DNA of 5,295 nt from Candidatus Melainabacteria bacterium (GTDB taxonomy: Bacteria; Cyanobacteriota; Vampirovibrionia; 2-02-FULL-35-15): assembly GCA_023250175.1 (NCBI GenBank), contig JAHFBD010000165.1, positions 1 to 5,295 on the forward strand, given 5' to 3'. Shown here piece after piece: positions 1 through 4,877 of this stretch; the stretch's first letter is position 1, and each line of letters starts with the position of its first letter. The position numbers and the translations under genes are program-made. Under the pieces are notes generated by a model, which ran no database searches, was not told the origin of the DNA, and saw only the letters and a program-made list of their open reading frames with translations.

Positions 1-169
1 CTTCAATACATATAGCACATAAAAACATCTCACCTACGGTAGACCATTTAAATTCTTTACCGAAGTAACCCGTTGCAGGGTCTATTATACTAATACATTT
101 GTTGCATCTAAATTCTATTTTAGAATGCTCTCTGTGACTTTCTTGAAATTCTTCTTCTGGCATGTTCAT
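1..169 (-). CDS. Zinc-ribbon-like small protein, C-terminus cut by the window edge
   Basis: This open frame begins at ATG 169-167 and stays open for 56 codons to the left edge, so its C-terminus is not visible. It carries two CxxC pairs, C22-N-K-C25 and C51-A-I-C54, 25 residues apart, the spacing expected of a structural zinc ribbon or treble-clef site. The first 16 residues are acidic and polar (MNMPEEEF...). A second in-frame ATG sits at 163-161 and could be the true start. The first ATG is preferred because it overlaps the TGA of the upstream microprotein in an ATGA junction, as at several other junctions in this operon. No strong Shine-Dalgarno is visible, so translation may depend on coupling. 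The function is unknown; binding of nucleic acid or protein through zinc is inference. Confidence 0.72.
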   Translation of the reverse strand, partial: MNMPEEEFQESHREHSKIEFRCNKCISIIDPATGYFGKEFKWSTVGEMFLCAICIE

Positions 170-255
170 TTTAGTTTTTTCCAAATTTCATAAAGAAAAA
201 TGCAAATCATTACTAATGGAAATATAATACAAAAGAATTCAAAGGGATGTAGCAT
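166..255 (-). CDS. 29-aa single-helix membrane microprotein
   Basis: A 29-codon frame starts at ATG 255-253, two bases after the TAA of the 90-aa gene, and ends in a TGA that overlaps the ATG of the next gene (ATGA, 169-166). The protein starts MLHPFEFF and is then almost purely hydrophobic (CIIFPLVMICIFLY, about residues 9-22). It finishes with a basic tail, EIWKKLK. This is the layout of one transmembrane helix with a cytoplasmic C-terminus by the positive-inside rule. There is a proline at about residue 13 within the helix. It exactly fills the gap between two genes and both of its junctions match the operon's style, which is the main support that it is translated. No family is recognised. 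A small lysis, anti-holin, superinfection or membrane-anchor role is possible but unproven. Confidence 0.62.
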   Translation of the reverse strand: MLHPFEFFCIIFPLVMICIFLYEIWKKLK

Positions 256-257
256 AA

Positions 258-530
258 TTAAATCTTTTCTTTTTGCTTCGTTAAGTCAACCTGAGTCACA
301 ATATTTATAGCATTGCGAAGAAATACAATAGGTAATTTTACTCCTACAATCAGCCACTTTGTACAGTTACAAAGAACATTTTTATCAAGTATTCTAAAAT
401 AATGTGTTTCATGTGTTTTATCTGGTAGAGGGCATTCCATCTCTGAAACGATCAAAGAATCTAAGTCTAATTCTTTTAATTTTTCAATTTGTTGGTCAAT
501 ATCTTCTTGTGAGCCTCTAAGGTGTATCAT
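258..530 (-). CDS. Hypothetical 90-aa phage protein
   Basis: I do not recognise this family. The protein starts MIHLRGSQED and has a charged, probably helical N-terminal part (residues 7-22). A mixed central region with cysteines at 33, 54 and 56 follows, then a hydrophobic stretch (about residues 59-71, WLIVGVKLPIVFL) that is short and contains a lysine, so it looks more like a buried strand than a membrane segment. The C-terminus is basic (TKQKEKI). The start codon lies 2 nt downstream of the ATPase stop. The GGAGGA in the last codons of the ATPase gene is about 17 nt from the ATG, too far for an ordinary Shine-Dalgarno, so re-initiation after the ATPase gene is more likely. It may act with the ATPase, but only the position suggests this. 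Confidence 0.8.
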   Translation of the reverse strand: MIHLRGSQEDIDQQIEKLKELDLDSLIVSEMECPLPDKTHETHYFRILDKNVLCNCTKWLIVGVKLPIVFLRNAINIVTQVDLTKQKEKI

Positions 531-532
531 TT

Positions 533-1348
533 TTAAAAAGCTAAGACTCCTCCATTTTGTTGTTGTTGTTTTGCTGTTGGCCTTTTAAAACTTCCATCTT
601 TAATACTTTCAACTAATTTTTGAAAGAATGGCCAAAATTCTATACAAGTAATATCAAACCTGCCTGGTGGGATACCAAAACTATTCTTAGCGATCTCTGT
701 ATTGAATTCTACAAAATAATGTGCTTCATTATTAATAATTTCTTTACTAAATCTATAAGTATCATTGAACATGCCTAATACTTCTTCACCTAAATTTGCA
801 GTAATAACTAATTTTTCTCCTATAACAGTTGAAGAAGCATACTTATCTGCACCAGGGGCTTTACCATATTTATCCACAATATGGGTAGTAAGTACAACAT
901 TACAAGGAAATATTCGCAAGTAATCAATGATTTTGCGTAATGCAGAAGCTTCAAATTTATAATCCCCAGGACCTGTCATAGCTAAGCCAGCAATATTTAA
1001 ATGCTTGTCTCCTGTGCTAGATGGAGCGTTCAAAGAAGTTAAGTCTAATAGTCTAAGTAAGCTATGTAAGCTTCCAATATCTATAGATTTTAAACCAAAT
1101 TGTTTTACAGCAATCAAAGAATATTTTATATTTAAGTAGTTTTCTATTTGCATGTAACCTTTGAAAGGGTCAAACTCTGTAAAATGAATATCAGCTCCGT
1201 TTAACCAACCCTGCTCAATACAATTACGAATTCCGTTAGCGCGAAGATCAAAATCTAATTCTTCTAGAGGCTTTGGTAATGATGCTGCTGCGGCGGATTT
1301 ACCGCTTCCTGAGCGTCCAATAAAGAGTGCAAAAAGTTTAGTTTCCAT
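533..1348 (-). CDS. Sak4-like RecA-fold ATPase (phage recombination)
   Basis: This 271-aa P-loop ATPase has an N-terminal Walker A motif right after the first strand (GRSGSGKS, residues 11-18). A hydrophobic strand ends in aspartate (SIDIGS, D90), a probable Walker B, and a later strand (VVLTTH, 151-156) resembles the sensor strand of RecA-like folds. A motif near the C-terminus (FGIPPGRFD, 224-232) resembles those of phage nucleotide-binding AAA_24/Sak4 proteins. Length and layout fit Sak4, a minimal RecA-related protein that helps single-strand annealing, usually with a single-strand-binding protein. No such protein is visible here. The gene overlaps the upstream zinc-finger gene by 11 nt and sits two genes below a Cas4-like nuclease, a common phage recombination setting. 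The tail is low-complexity glutamine (QQQQNGG). Some other phage AAA ATPase is possible; I did not run a profile search. Confidence 0.85.
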   Translation of the reverse strand: METKLFALFIGRSGSGKSAAAASLPKPLEELDFDLRANGIRNCIEQGWLNGADIHFTEFDPFKGYMQIENYLNIKYSLIAVKQFGLKSIDIGSLHSLLRLLDLTSLNAPSSTGDKHLNIAGLAMTGPGDYKFEASALRKIIDYLRIFPCNVVLTTHIVDKYGKAPGADKYASSTVIGEKLVITANLGEEVLGMFNDTYRFSKEIINNEAHYFVEFNTEIAKNSFGIPPGRFDITCIEFWPFFQKLVESIKDGSFKRPTAKQQQQNGGVLAF

Positions 1349-1523
1349 ATAAACTACTTTTTTTGTTTAAATTATTAGTTCTTTCTCCATAGTGTCCTGC
1401 ATTTTTAGAATGTCTTATAGACTTAGTTACTTTATGTGATTCTTTCTTATTCATACATTTTAATATATGCTTGTTGGATACATGTTTTTGCTTGCACATC
1501 GGACATTGTTTAGATTTTTTCAT
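1338..1523 (-). CDS. Small basic zinc-finger protein (61 aa)
   Basis: The 61-residue protein opens with a compact zinc-finger pattern: C7-P-M-C10, then H19 and C23 (C-x2-C-x8-H-x3-C). This fits one zinc ion. The rest is very basic and rich in Lys, Arg, His, Asn and Ser with no obvious hydrophobic core, so it is probably a disordered nucleic-acid-binding tail. The start overlaps the TGA of the upstream zinc protein (ATGA, 1523-1520), and an AGGA lies 8 nt upstream of the ATG. Its end overlaps the ATPase start by 11 nt. Lying between the nuclease block and the ATPase, it may be a DNA- or RNA-binding accessory to recombination. That role is inferred from charge and context only. Confidence 0.8.
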   Translation of the reverse strand: MKKSKQCPMCKQKHVSNKHILKCMNKKESHKVTKSIRHSKNAGHYGERTNNLNKKSSLYGN

Positions 1524-1834
1524 TCTACCAATCCTAACGTTTTTATTAACTCTTCAGACATGACTAATCTTTCTGCTAATTCTTTAGCTACAAGGTTTTC
1601 TTTTGCTTTAGGAGATTTAGTGCAATATTCACAAACAGGATGAAAATTTTTAAGTTGTAGCCTTGTCAAAATGAAGGGGGATTTACATTTAAAACACTGT
1701 GCGCGTTTACCTAACAAGAACTCACGCCGTTTGTAATGATGACAATCAGGATGAATGCACCGATAGATTTCTTTACTGGACTGAGAACGCTCGTACTCGT
1801 GAAGCGTGTGCGTAAACTTTTCAACGGTTGACAT
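1520..1834 (-). CDS. Zinc-ribbon protein of a recurrent phage type (104 aa)
   Basis: The chosen start is the ATG at 1834-1832, one base after the nuclease stop, with AGAGAAG 4 nt upstream. An upstream in-frame ATG at 1870 would add 12 residues (MNLGRRGGQRSK) but would run 35 nt into the nuclease gene. From the chosen start, cysteines lie at C26-x4-C31, C47-x2-C50 and C68-x2-C71, with histidines at 28, 32 and 33. The region RCIHPDC...EFLLGKRAQCFKC...CEYC resembles small zinc proteins I recall from many phages, in which a PDC-H-Y segment is followed by a GKRA-C-x2-C knuckle; this comes from memory, not a search. The last 30 residues look helical. It probably binds nucleic acid or scaffolds the neighbouring recombination proteins; the exact role is unknown. 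Confidence 0.82.
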   Translation of the reverse strand: MSTVEKFTHTLHEYERSQSSKEIYRCIHPDCHHYKRREFLLGKRAQCFKCKSPFILTRLQLKNFHPVCEYCTKSPKAKENLVAKELAERLVMSEELIKTLGLVE

Positions 1835-1835
1835 T

Positions 1836-2768
1836 TTACTTCTCTGGCCTCCACGGCGTCCAAGGTTCATGAACAGTATACTTAAATTCTTTAATCCTTT
1901 GTTTCATTTCAGTATTAAACTCCTCACAAATATAAGTATACTGGCAAGGATTATAGTTAAATGCACCAGCACATGCAGAATCATTGCGTACAACGCTAAA
2001 AACTTCTTCTGGTGCGTCAGTAATAGTTAGCTTTCTATAAATTGCAAAAAATATATTTAGCATGGTCCTTTCCCATGCTTGTATCATATCTGTAGAGAAA
2101 TGAATCAAATTTCTTTTAAAGAGAAAACCTCTTTTAAGTAAAGAACTATCTTTGTCTTCTTGCAAGCCTATATAGTTTATTATGCCATAGCTATATCCTG
2201 TTGCCCATGCATATGTTTTAAATTGCGGAATATAATTATATAATGTGTAATTTTTGCTTTGGGTTTTATGATCTATCCAACAATACAGACCTTGAGTATG
2301 AATAGAACTAATCAGATCTATGCGCCCTTCCACTATAAATTTAACATAAGTATCTTCGTATAAGAGTTTACTAAAACCCAGCTCAACAGGTAAAACGTTA
2401 TTTTTAATTTCAACGTTGAAATCGTCTGACATATAACGTTGTACATATAAAAAGAAACGCTTGCATAAAAATGCTTCAAGTTCCCGTGTTTCTTGTGTAT
2501 CCGAAAATAACGTTAGTATTGTAGCTTCCGTTGTAAATTTTTGAATAGCTACATCCGCTTGTTGTAGCTTATTGCCAACAGGGTCTTGTGCTCTCAGCGT
2601 ATAATAATTATCTAATAGAAAATGCATTAACGTTCCCTTGTCGGCAGCGTCCTTTGTATGTGCCGTTGTTAAACTAAGGTTTTCTTTATATTTGTAATAC
2701 CACTGCAAAGGACAAGTTTGGTATAAAGCTAATTGTGAAGCATCCAGAGCAAGGATAAACTTAGACAT
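1836..2768 (-). CDS. Cas4/RecB-like PD-(D/E)XK nuclease with probable Fe-S cluster
   Basis: This 310-aa protein has the PDDEXK/Cas4-type motifs in the expected order. They are an N-terminal S-x-L-x2-Y-x2-C-P-x2-W-Y-Y segment (C19), GTLMH (H49), EGRID (D151), the core D166-H-K168 (WIDHKTQ), and Q182-x3-Y186 (PQFKTY). Cysteines C266, C275 and C281 near the C-terminus (NPCQYTYIC), together with C19, match the four-cysteine Fe-S arrangement of Cas4 and AddB-type nucleases. The protein would cut or resect DNA ends using metal ions bound at H49, D151 and D166. No helicase domain is present. It lies just upstream of two zinc proteins and a Sak4-like ATPase, so a role in phage DNA recombination or end processing is most likely. 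There is no cas1/cas2 or CRISPR array here, so a CRISPR adaptation role is not supported. No good Shine-Dalgarno precedes the ATG. Confidence 0.9.
   Translation of the reverse strand: MSKFILALDASQLALYQTCPLQWYYKYKENLSLTTAHTKDAADKGTLMHFLLDNYYTLRAQDPVGNKLQQADVAIQKFTTEATILTLFSDTQETRELEAFLCKRFFLYVQRYMSDDFNVEIKNNVLPVELGFSKLLYEDTYVKFIVEGRIDLISSIHTQGLYCWIDHKTQSKNYTLYNYIPQFKTYAWATGYSYGIINYIGLQEDKDSSLLKRGFLFKRNLIHFSTDMIQAWERTMLNIFFAIYRKLTITDAPEEVFSVVRNDSACAGAFNYNPCQYTYICEEFNTEMKQRIKEFKYTVHEPWTPWRPEK
1839..1845 (-). promoter_or_regulatory. Ribosome binding site deciding the start of the 104-aa zinc protein
   Basis: The mRNA reads AGAGAAG followed by 4 nt and the ATG at 1834. It lies in the last codons of the nuclease gene, with a GGAGG (1848-1852) further upstream. 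Both favour the start at 1834 over the in-frame ATG at 1870. Confidence 0.5.
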
Positions 2769-2806
2769 AAAAATTTTTTAATACTGAACTTTTTATTATT
2801 GAATAT
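2769..2806 (-). other. Short AT-only-like leader before the nuclease gene
   Basis: This 38-nt gap is the longest clear non-coding stretch between genes. It is almost entirely A and T and contains an A6/T5 palindromic run just before the ATG. I see no convincing -35/-10 pair, no GC-rich hairpin and no Shine-Dalgarno. It could hold an AT-rich phage promoter, since it separates the microprotein pair from the recombination genes, but nothing in the bases proves that. Confidence 0.3.
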
Positions 2807-2893
2807 TTATTTATTCCAAGTAATGTATGCCATAGTTATTATAGCTAAATAGATAATAACAATACATAAGACTATGCTACGATAAGATCTCAT
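2807..2893 (-). CDS. 28-aa single-helix membrane microprotein (second of a tandem pair)
   Basis: A 28-codon frame starts at ATG 2893-2891, 5 nt after the stop of the 33-aa microprotein, and ends at TAA 2809-2807. It begins with MRSYRS, whose two arginines predict a cytoplasmic N-terminus. A hydrophobic helix follows (about residues 7-23, IVLCIVIIYLAIITMAY), then a short ITWNK end. The predicted orientation, N-in and C-out, is opposite to that of its partner. A GAAGA about 9-10 nt upstream is a weak ribosome binding site. I recognise no family. Tandem position, tight spacing and an uninterrupted membrane helix in a very AT-rich region support a real gene. A holin-like or other small phage membrane function is conceivable but not shown. 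Confidence 0.6.
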   Translation of the reverse strand: MRSYRSIVLCIVIIYLAIITMAYITWNK

Positions 2894-2898
2894 TAGTT

Positions 2899-3000
2899 TT
2901 ATCTTCGTAAAAGATATACTATCAAGTATGCAGCACCAAGAATAAGTCCAATAGCAATAGCACCAAATAGCTGTGCTAGTACAAAATCTTCAAATTTCAT
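2899..3000 (-). CDS. 33-aa single-helix membrane microprotein (first of a tandem pair)
   Basis: A 33-codon frame starts at ATG 3000-2998 and ends at TAA 2901-2899. It has the clearest Shine-Dalgarno in the window, AAAGGA with 6 nt spacing. The N-terminus MKFEDF is acidic. The middle is a long hydrophobic helix (about residues 7-31) with small residues in AxxxG and GxxxG spacing (A14, G18, G22), which often mediates helix packing in membranes. The end is LLRR. The charge pattern predicts N-out and C-in. No family is recognised. With the 28-aa ORF that follows it, it could form a two-helix membrane complex; candidates are a holin, an anti-holin, an inhibitor of superinfection or a membrane tether for replication proteins. 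Translation is well supported, the function is not. Confidence 0.7.
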   Translation of the reverse strand: MKFEDFVLAQLFGAIAIGLILGAAYLIVYLLRR

Positions 3001-3006
3001 TTTGAA

Positions 3007-3012
3007 TCCTTT
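3007..3012 (-). promoter_or_regulatory. Shine-Dalgarno of the 33-aa membrane microprotein
   Basis: The mRNA reads AAAGGA, then 6 nt (TTCAAA), then ATG. It is the best ribosome binding site in the window and the main reason to accept such a short ORF. Confidence 0.65.
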
Positions 3013-3035
3013 CTTTCATGGCTTATTCCAGTAAT

Positions 3036-3350
3036 TTAGTGCATTAGTAGCGCCAAAATATTTAGCAAGCTAAAATCCATTCCTGCATAACTTGGATTGT
3101 CAACTTTAAAGCTATGTAAATGTTGTATAACTCTCATATATTTAGCTAAAGATGTAACTCTTTCTGTACCTTCTAAAATGTGAAAATATTCAACTAAAAT
3201 TTCTAATTGGTTTGCCATATTTGGTGTCTTTTCTAATTCCATAATATAGTTTAATGTAGCTTTTGACAAATTAGCATTAGCTATTGCTTCTTTAGATACT
3301 TCAAAAATATATTTAATTGAAGTTGAAGTTTCTTCTATTTTGTATTCCAT
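3036..3350 (-). CDS. Hypothetical 104-aa helical protein
   Basis: This family is not recognised. The protein has no cysteine, begins with a probable beta hairpin (EYKIEETSTSIKYIFEV, residues 2-18), and is then mostly alpha-helical with regular leucine and isoleucine spacing, ending LLNILALLMH. It reads as a small soluble helical bundle. The ATG lies one codon (CTT) after the TAG of the 61-aa gene and in the same frame, so any amber readthrough would fuse the two into one chain. No Shine-Dalgarno is visible in front of the ATG, which leaves coupling or readthrough as ways it could be expressed. The 33-aa membrane microprotein follows after 35 nt. I assign no function. Confidence 0.78.
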   Translation of the reverse strand: MEYKIEETSTSIKYIFEVSKEAIANANLSKATLNYIMELEKTPNMANQLEILVEYFHILEGTERVTSLAKYMRVIQHLHSFKVDNPSYAGMDFSLLNILALLMH

Positions 3351-3353
3351 AAG

Positions 3354-3539
3354 CTAATTAATTAAAATGTAAATTGCATGTATGTCATTACATTCTGTGC
3401 ATTTAAAATACATAGGTTGCATGTATTCAAAACAATCATCATCTTCAGCTAGCCTTCCGAAAATTTGAATTGCTTTGCAAATTTTAACTCTAGCTTCTTC
3501 GTCTTTAAAGACGGAAAGTCTTATTCTTAGTTCTTTCAT
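3354..3539 (-). CDS. Hypothetical 61-aa protein with one CxxC, ending in the window's only TAG
   Basis: I do not recognise this protein. It starts in an ATGA overlap with the 167-aa gene. The N-terminal half is basic and helical (MKELRIRLSV...). An acidic patch follows (AEDDDC, residues 31-36), then F46-K-C47-T-E-C50 near the end. Cysteines at 21 and 36 could complete a four-cysteine zinc site, although the spacing is unusual. The ending, just 11 residues after the CxxC, looks abrupt. It ends in TAG, while every other supported gene here with a visible end uses TAA or TGA. The next gene starts in the same frame one codon later, so the stop may be leaky or may divide an ancestral longer protein. 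Confidence 0.75.
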   Translation of the reverse strand: MKELRIRLSVFKDEEARVKICKAIQIFGRLAEDDDCFEYMQPMYFKCTECNDIHAIYILIN

Positions 3540-4039
3540 GTTATCAACTTTCTAAAGACTTCAACACTTCGATTAAAAGCAAGTTGTCTTTCTGCTATAA
3601 ACTTAGTTCCTAGCGCTAAATTCTTAAGCTTATCAAAACGCTCAATATGTTTGTCATCAAAATCTCGCATCCCTAGTGCAAATGTTTTTAATGTTATTTC
3701 TTCAATTAAATTGTATGCTAATAGCATATTAGTTGCACTAGGAATACGTTCAAATAATACTAAACGAACGTTTAGCCGCGCGTTCAATGCAACAAGTAAG
3801 TCATTGTGTGAAAGTTTAGATGTCATAAACTTGCTATAGTCCGGAATTTTATCCAAGTTTTTAATACATCCTTCTTCAGTAGCCTGATATAATGCACCTA
3901 AGTGAATTTCAAAGTCTTGATTAGTTTCACAACTTAAAAACCATTCTATAATAAATGTTTGTCTTGCTATTGGTATAGAACATTTTTGACACCAGTTTAT
4001 ATAAAGTTCTAAATAATTCTGTGCTGTAACATTAGACAT
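3536..4039 (-). CDS. Hypothetical 167-aa protein downstream of the VWA gene
   Basis: No family is recognised. The protein appears mainly alpha-helical. Its N-terminal part holds four cysteines (C17-Q-K-C20, C37, C58) that might bind a metal, but the spacing is not a standard motif. The remainder (about residues 70-167) is a run of amphipathic helices rich in Leu, Asn, Arg and Phe. It has no signal peptide or membrane segment. The ATG follows the VWA stop with no spacing and in the same frame (TAA then ATG), and its TGA overlaps the next start. That strict linkage makes it the best candidate partner of the VWA protein, though this is inference from gene order alone. Confidence 0.83.
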   Translation of the reverse strand: MSNVTAQNYLELYINWCQKCSIPIARQTFIIEWFLSCETNQDFEIHLGALYQATEEGCIKNLDKIPDYSKFMTSKLSHNDLLVALNARLNVRLVLFERIPSATNMLLAYNLIEEITLKTFALGMRDFDDKHIERFDKLKNLALGTKFIAERQLAFNRSVEVFRKLIT

Positions 4040-4621
4040 TTATGCATTTAAAAAACCCCTGATCTTATTTTCAAGGACACTATCAGCATTTTTTCCTTGT
4101 AAAAGTAACTCTACGCTATCAAATTTGCCTCCAGTAATTTTAGCTAACTTGATCAAAAACTGTGGCGTTGGTGCAGGACCAATATAAATAATATTAATTT
4201 TTAATTTTTGTGCAGCTTTTAGTGCGGCGTGCTCGTCATCTGGCTGCCCATCGGTCAATAAAATTAATTCTTTAATGCTGTCACTTTTAATAGTACAAAA
4301 AGCACCTGCAAGATCGGTCCCCCCACCTGGTGCAGGTAAACTATCAACTTTTTTACAAGTTGTATTAAATGAGTATATATTAGCACCAACAAAGTTTTTT
4401 AAAACATTGTCTAGAACATCTATAGCTCTTTTACTAATATTGTCTTCTGAGTTGACTACAAATGAATTCATAGAACCAGACGTGTCACATAGCAAACACG
4501 TATTTTTATTATGTGACATTACTGCAATTTTAGTCTTTAGACTATTTATTCTTTCAGAAAGAGATGTAGATTTGGTAGATTCTAACAAATCTTTAGACTT
4601 TTTAATGATATCTTCGTTCAT
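4040..4621 (-). CDS. VWA-domain protein with a complete MIDAS site
   Basis: The 193-aa protein is a short helical N-terminal region (about residues 1-38) followed by a von Willebrand factor A domain. All parts of the metal-ion-dependent adhesion site are present: D46-T-S48-G-S50 after a hydrophobic strand (CLLCDTSGSM), T102 in GGGTDL, and D124 in LLTDGQPDD. Another hydrophobic strand (INIIYIG, 142-148) continues the Rossmann-like fold. There is no signal peptide, so it is probably intracellular. Intracellular bacterial VWA proteins often bind partner proteins and work with an AAA+ ATPase of the MoxR type, but none is visible here. It overlaps the 85-aa gene by ATGA and abuts the 167-aa gene. 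Its role in a phage early region is unknown; complex assembly or sequestering of a host protein are possibilities. Confidence 0.9.
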   Translation of the reverse strand: MNEDIIKKSKDLLESTKSTSLSERINSLKTKIAVMSHNKNTCLLCDTSGSMNSFVVNSEDNISKRAIDVLDNVLKNFVGANIYSFNTTCKKVDSLPAPGGGTDLAGAFCTIKSDSIKELILLTDGQPDDEHAALKAAQKLKINIIYIGPAPTPQFLIKLAKITGGKFDSVELLLQGKNADSVLENKIRGFLNA

Positions 4622-4875
4622 AAAGCTTTGATACGTTCCAAAAATTCTATGGCTTTTTCTTCCGTATTTGCTACGTAAACATCTTCAGTTAGACCTGAGG
4701 TATAGCAAATACTATCATCTTTTAAAACTGCAATTTCCCATGCATAGGGAAATGCATGTGCTAGTGAAGTATTTATACAGGACGCTCCGTAACCATTGGC
4801 AAATAAATATATTAGTTGTTCTCCACCTAAAGGATGACTTGTAATCGATACTAAGTTTTCACAATTTAAAACCAT
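4618..4875 (-). CDS. Small conserved-looking phage protein (85 aa)
   Basis: The protein contains NGYGAS (residues 27-32), WEIAVL (46-51), Y58 followed by LTEDV (62-66), and a closing acidic helix (EEKAIEFLERI). This order resembles a widespread small phage protein type in which an NGYGASV segment is followed by a WELAVL strand, a TDDV turn and a final helix. I recall that pattern but cannot confirm it without a search, and I know of no established function. The fold looks like a small alpha/beta domain with no membrane segment. A TGGAG 5 nt before the ATG gives a good Shine-Dalgarno, placed in the last codons of the 59-aa gene. The stop overlaps the VWA start as ATGA, so the two are probably translated together. 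Confidence 0.85.
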   Translation of the reverse strand: MVLNCENLVSITSHPLGGEQLIYLFANGYGASCINTSLAHAFPYAWEIAVLKDDSICYTSGLTEDVYVANTEEKAIEFLERIKAL

Positions 4876-4877
4876 TT

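Noticed and set aside
302..309. T4-late-promoter-like octamer (TATAAATA on the minus strand), also at 4770-4777
   Set aside because: Both lie inside coding sequence and such octamers are expected by chance in DNA this AT-rich.
1835..1870. Upstream start (ATG 1870) for the 104-aa zinc protein
   Set aside because: It would overlap the nuclease by 35 nt, against the operon's pattern, while ATG 1834 has a ribosome binding site and 1-nt spacing.
1806..2030. Plus-strand ORF of 74 codons
   Set aside because: It is antisense to the nuclease and zinc-protein genes, whose motifs are clear; no other support for a plus-strand gene.
1836..2768. CRISPR-Cas adaptation role for the Cas4-like nuclease
   Set aside because: No cas1, cas2 or repeat array is present; the phage recombination context explains it better.
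3009..3019. Nine-codon leader peptide (ATG 3019) before the 33-aa gene
   Set aside because: Very short, overlaps the Shine-Dalgarno of the 33-aa gene and has no supporting structure; probably chance.
3651..3839. Plus-strand ORF of 62 codons
   Set aside because: Lies wholly inside the 167-aa minus-strand gene and is isolated on the other strand; looks like a shadow frame.
4275..4631. Plus-strand ORF of 118 codons
   Set aside because: Antisense to the VWA gene, whose MIDAS motif is unmistakable; its length is explained by codon bias of the opposite strand.
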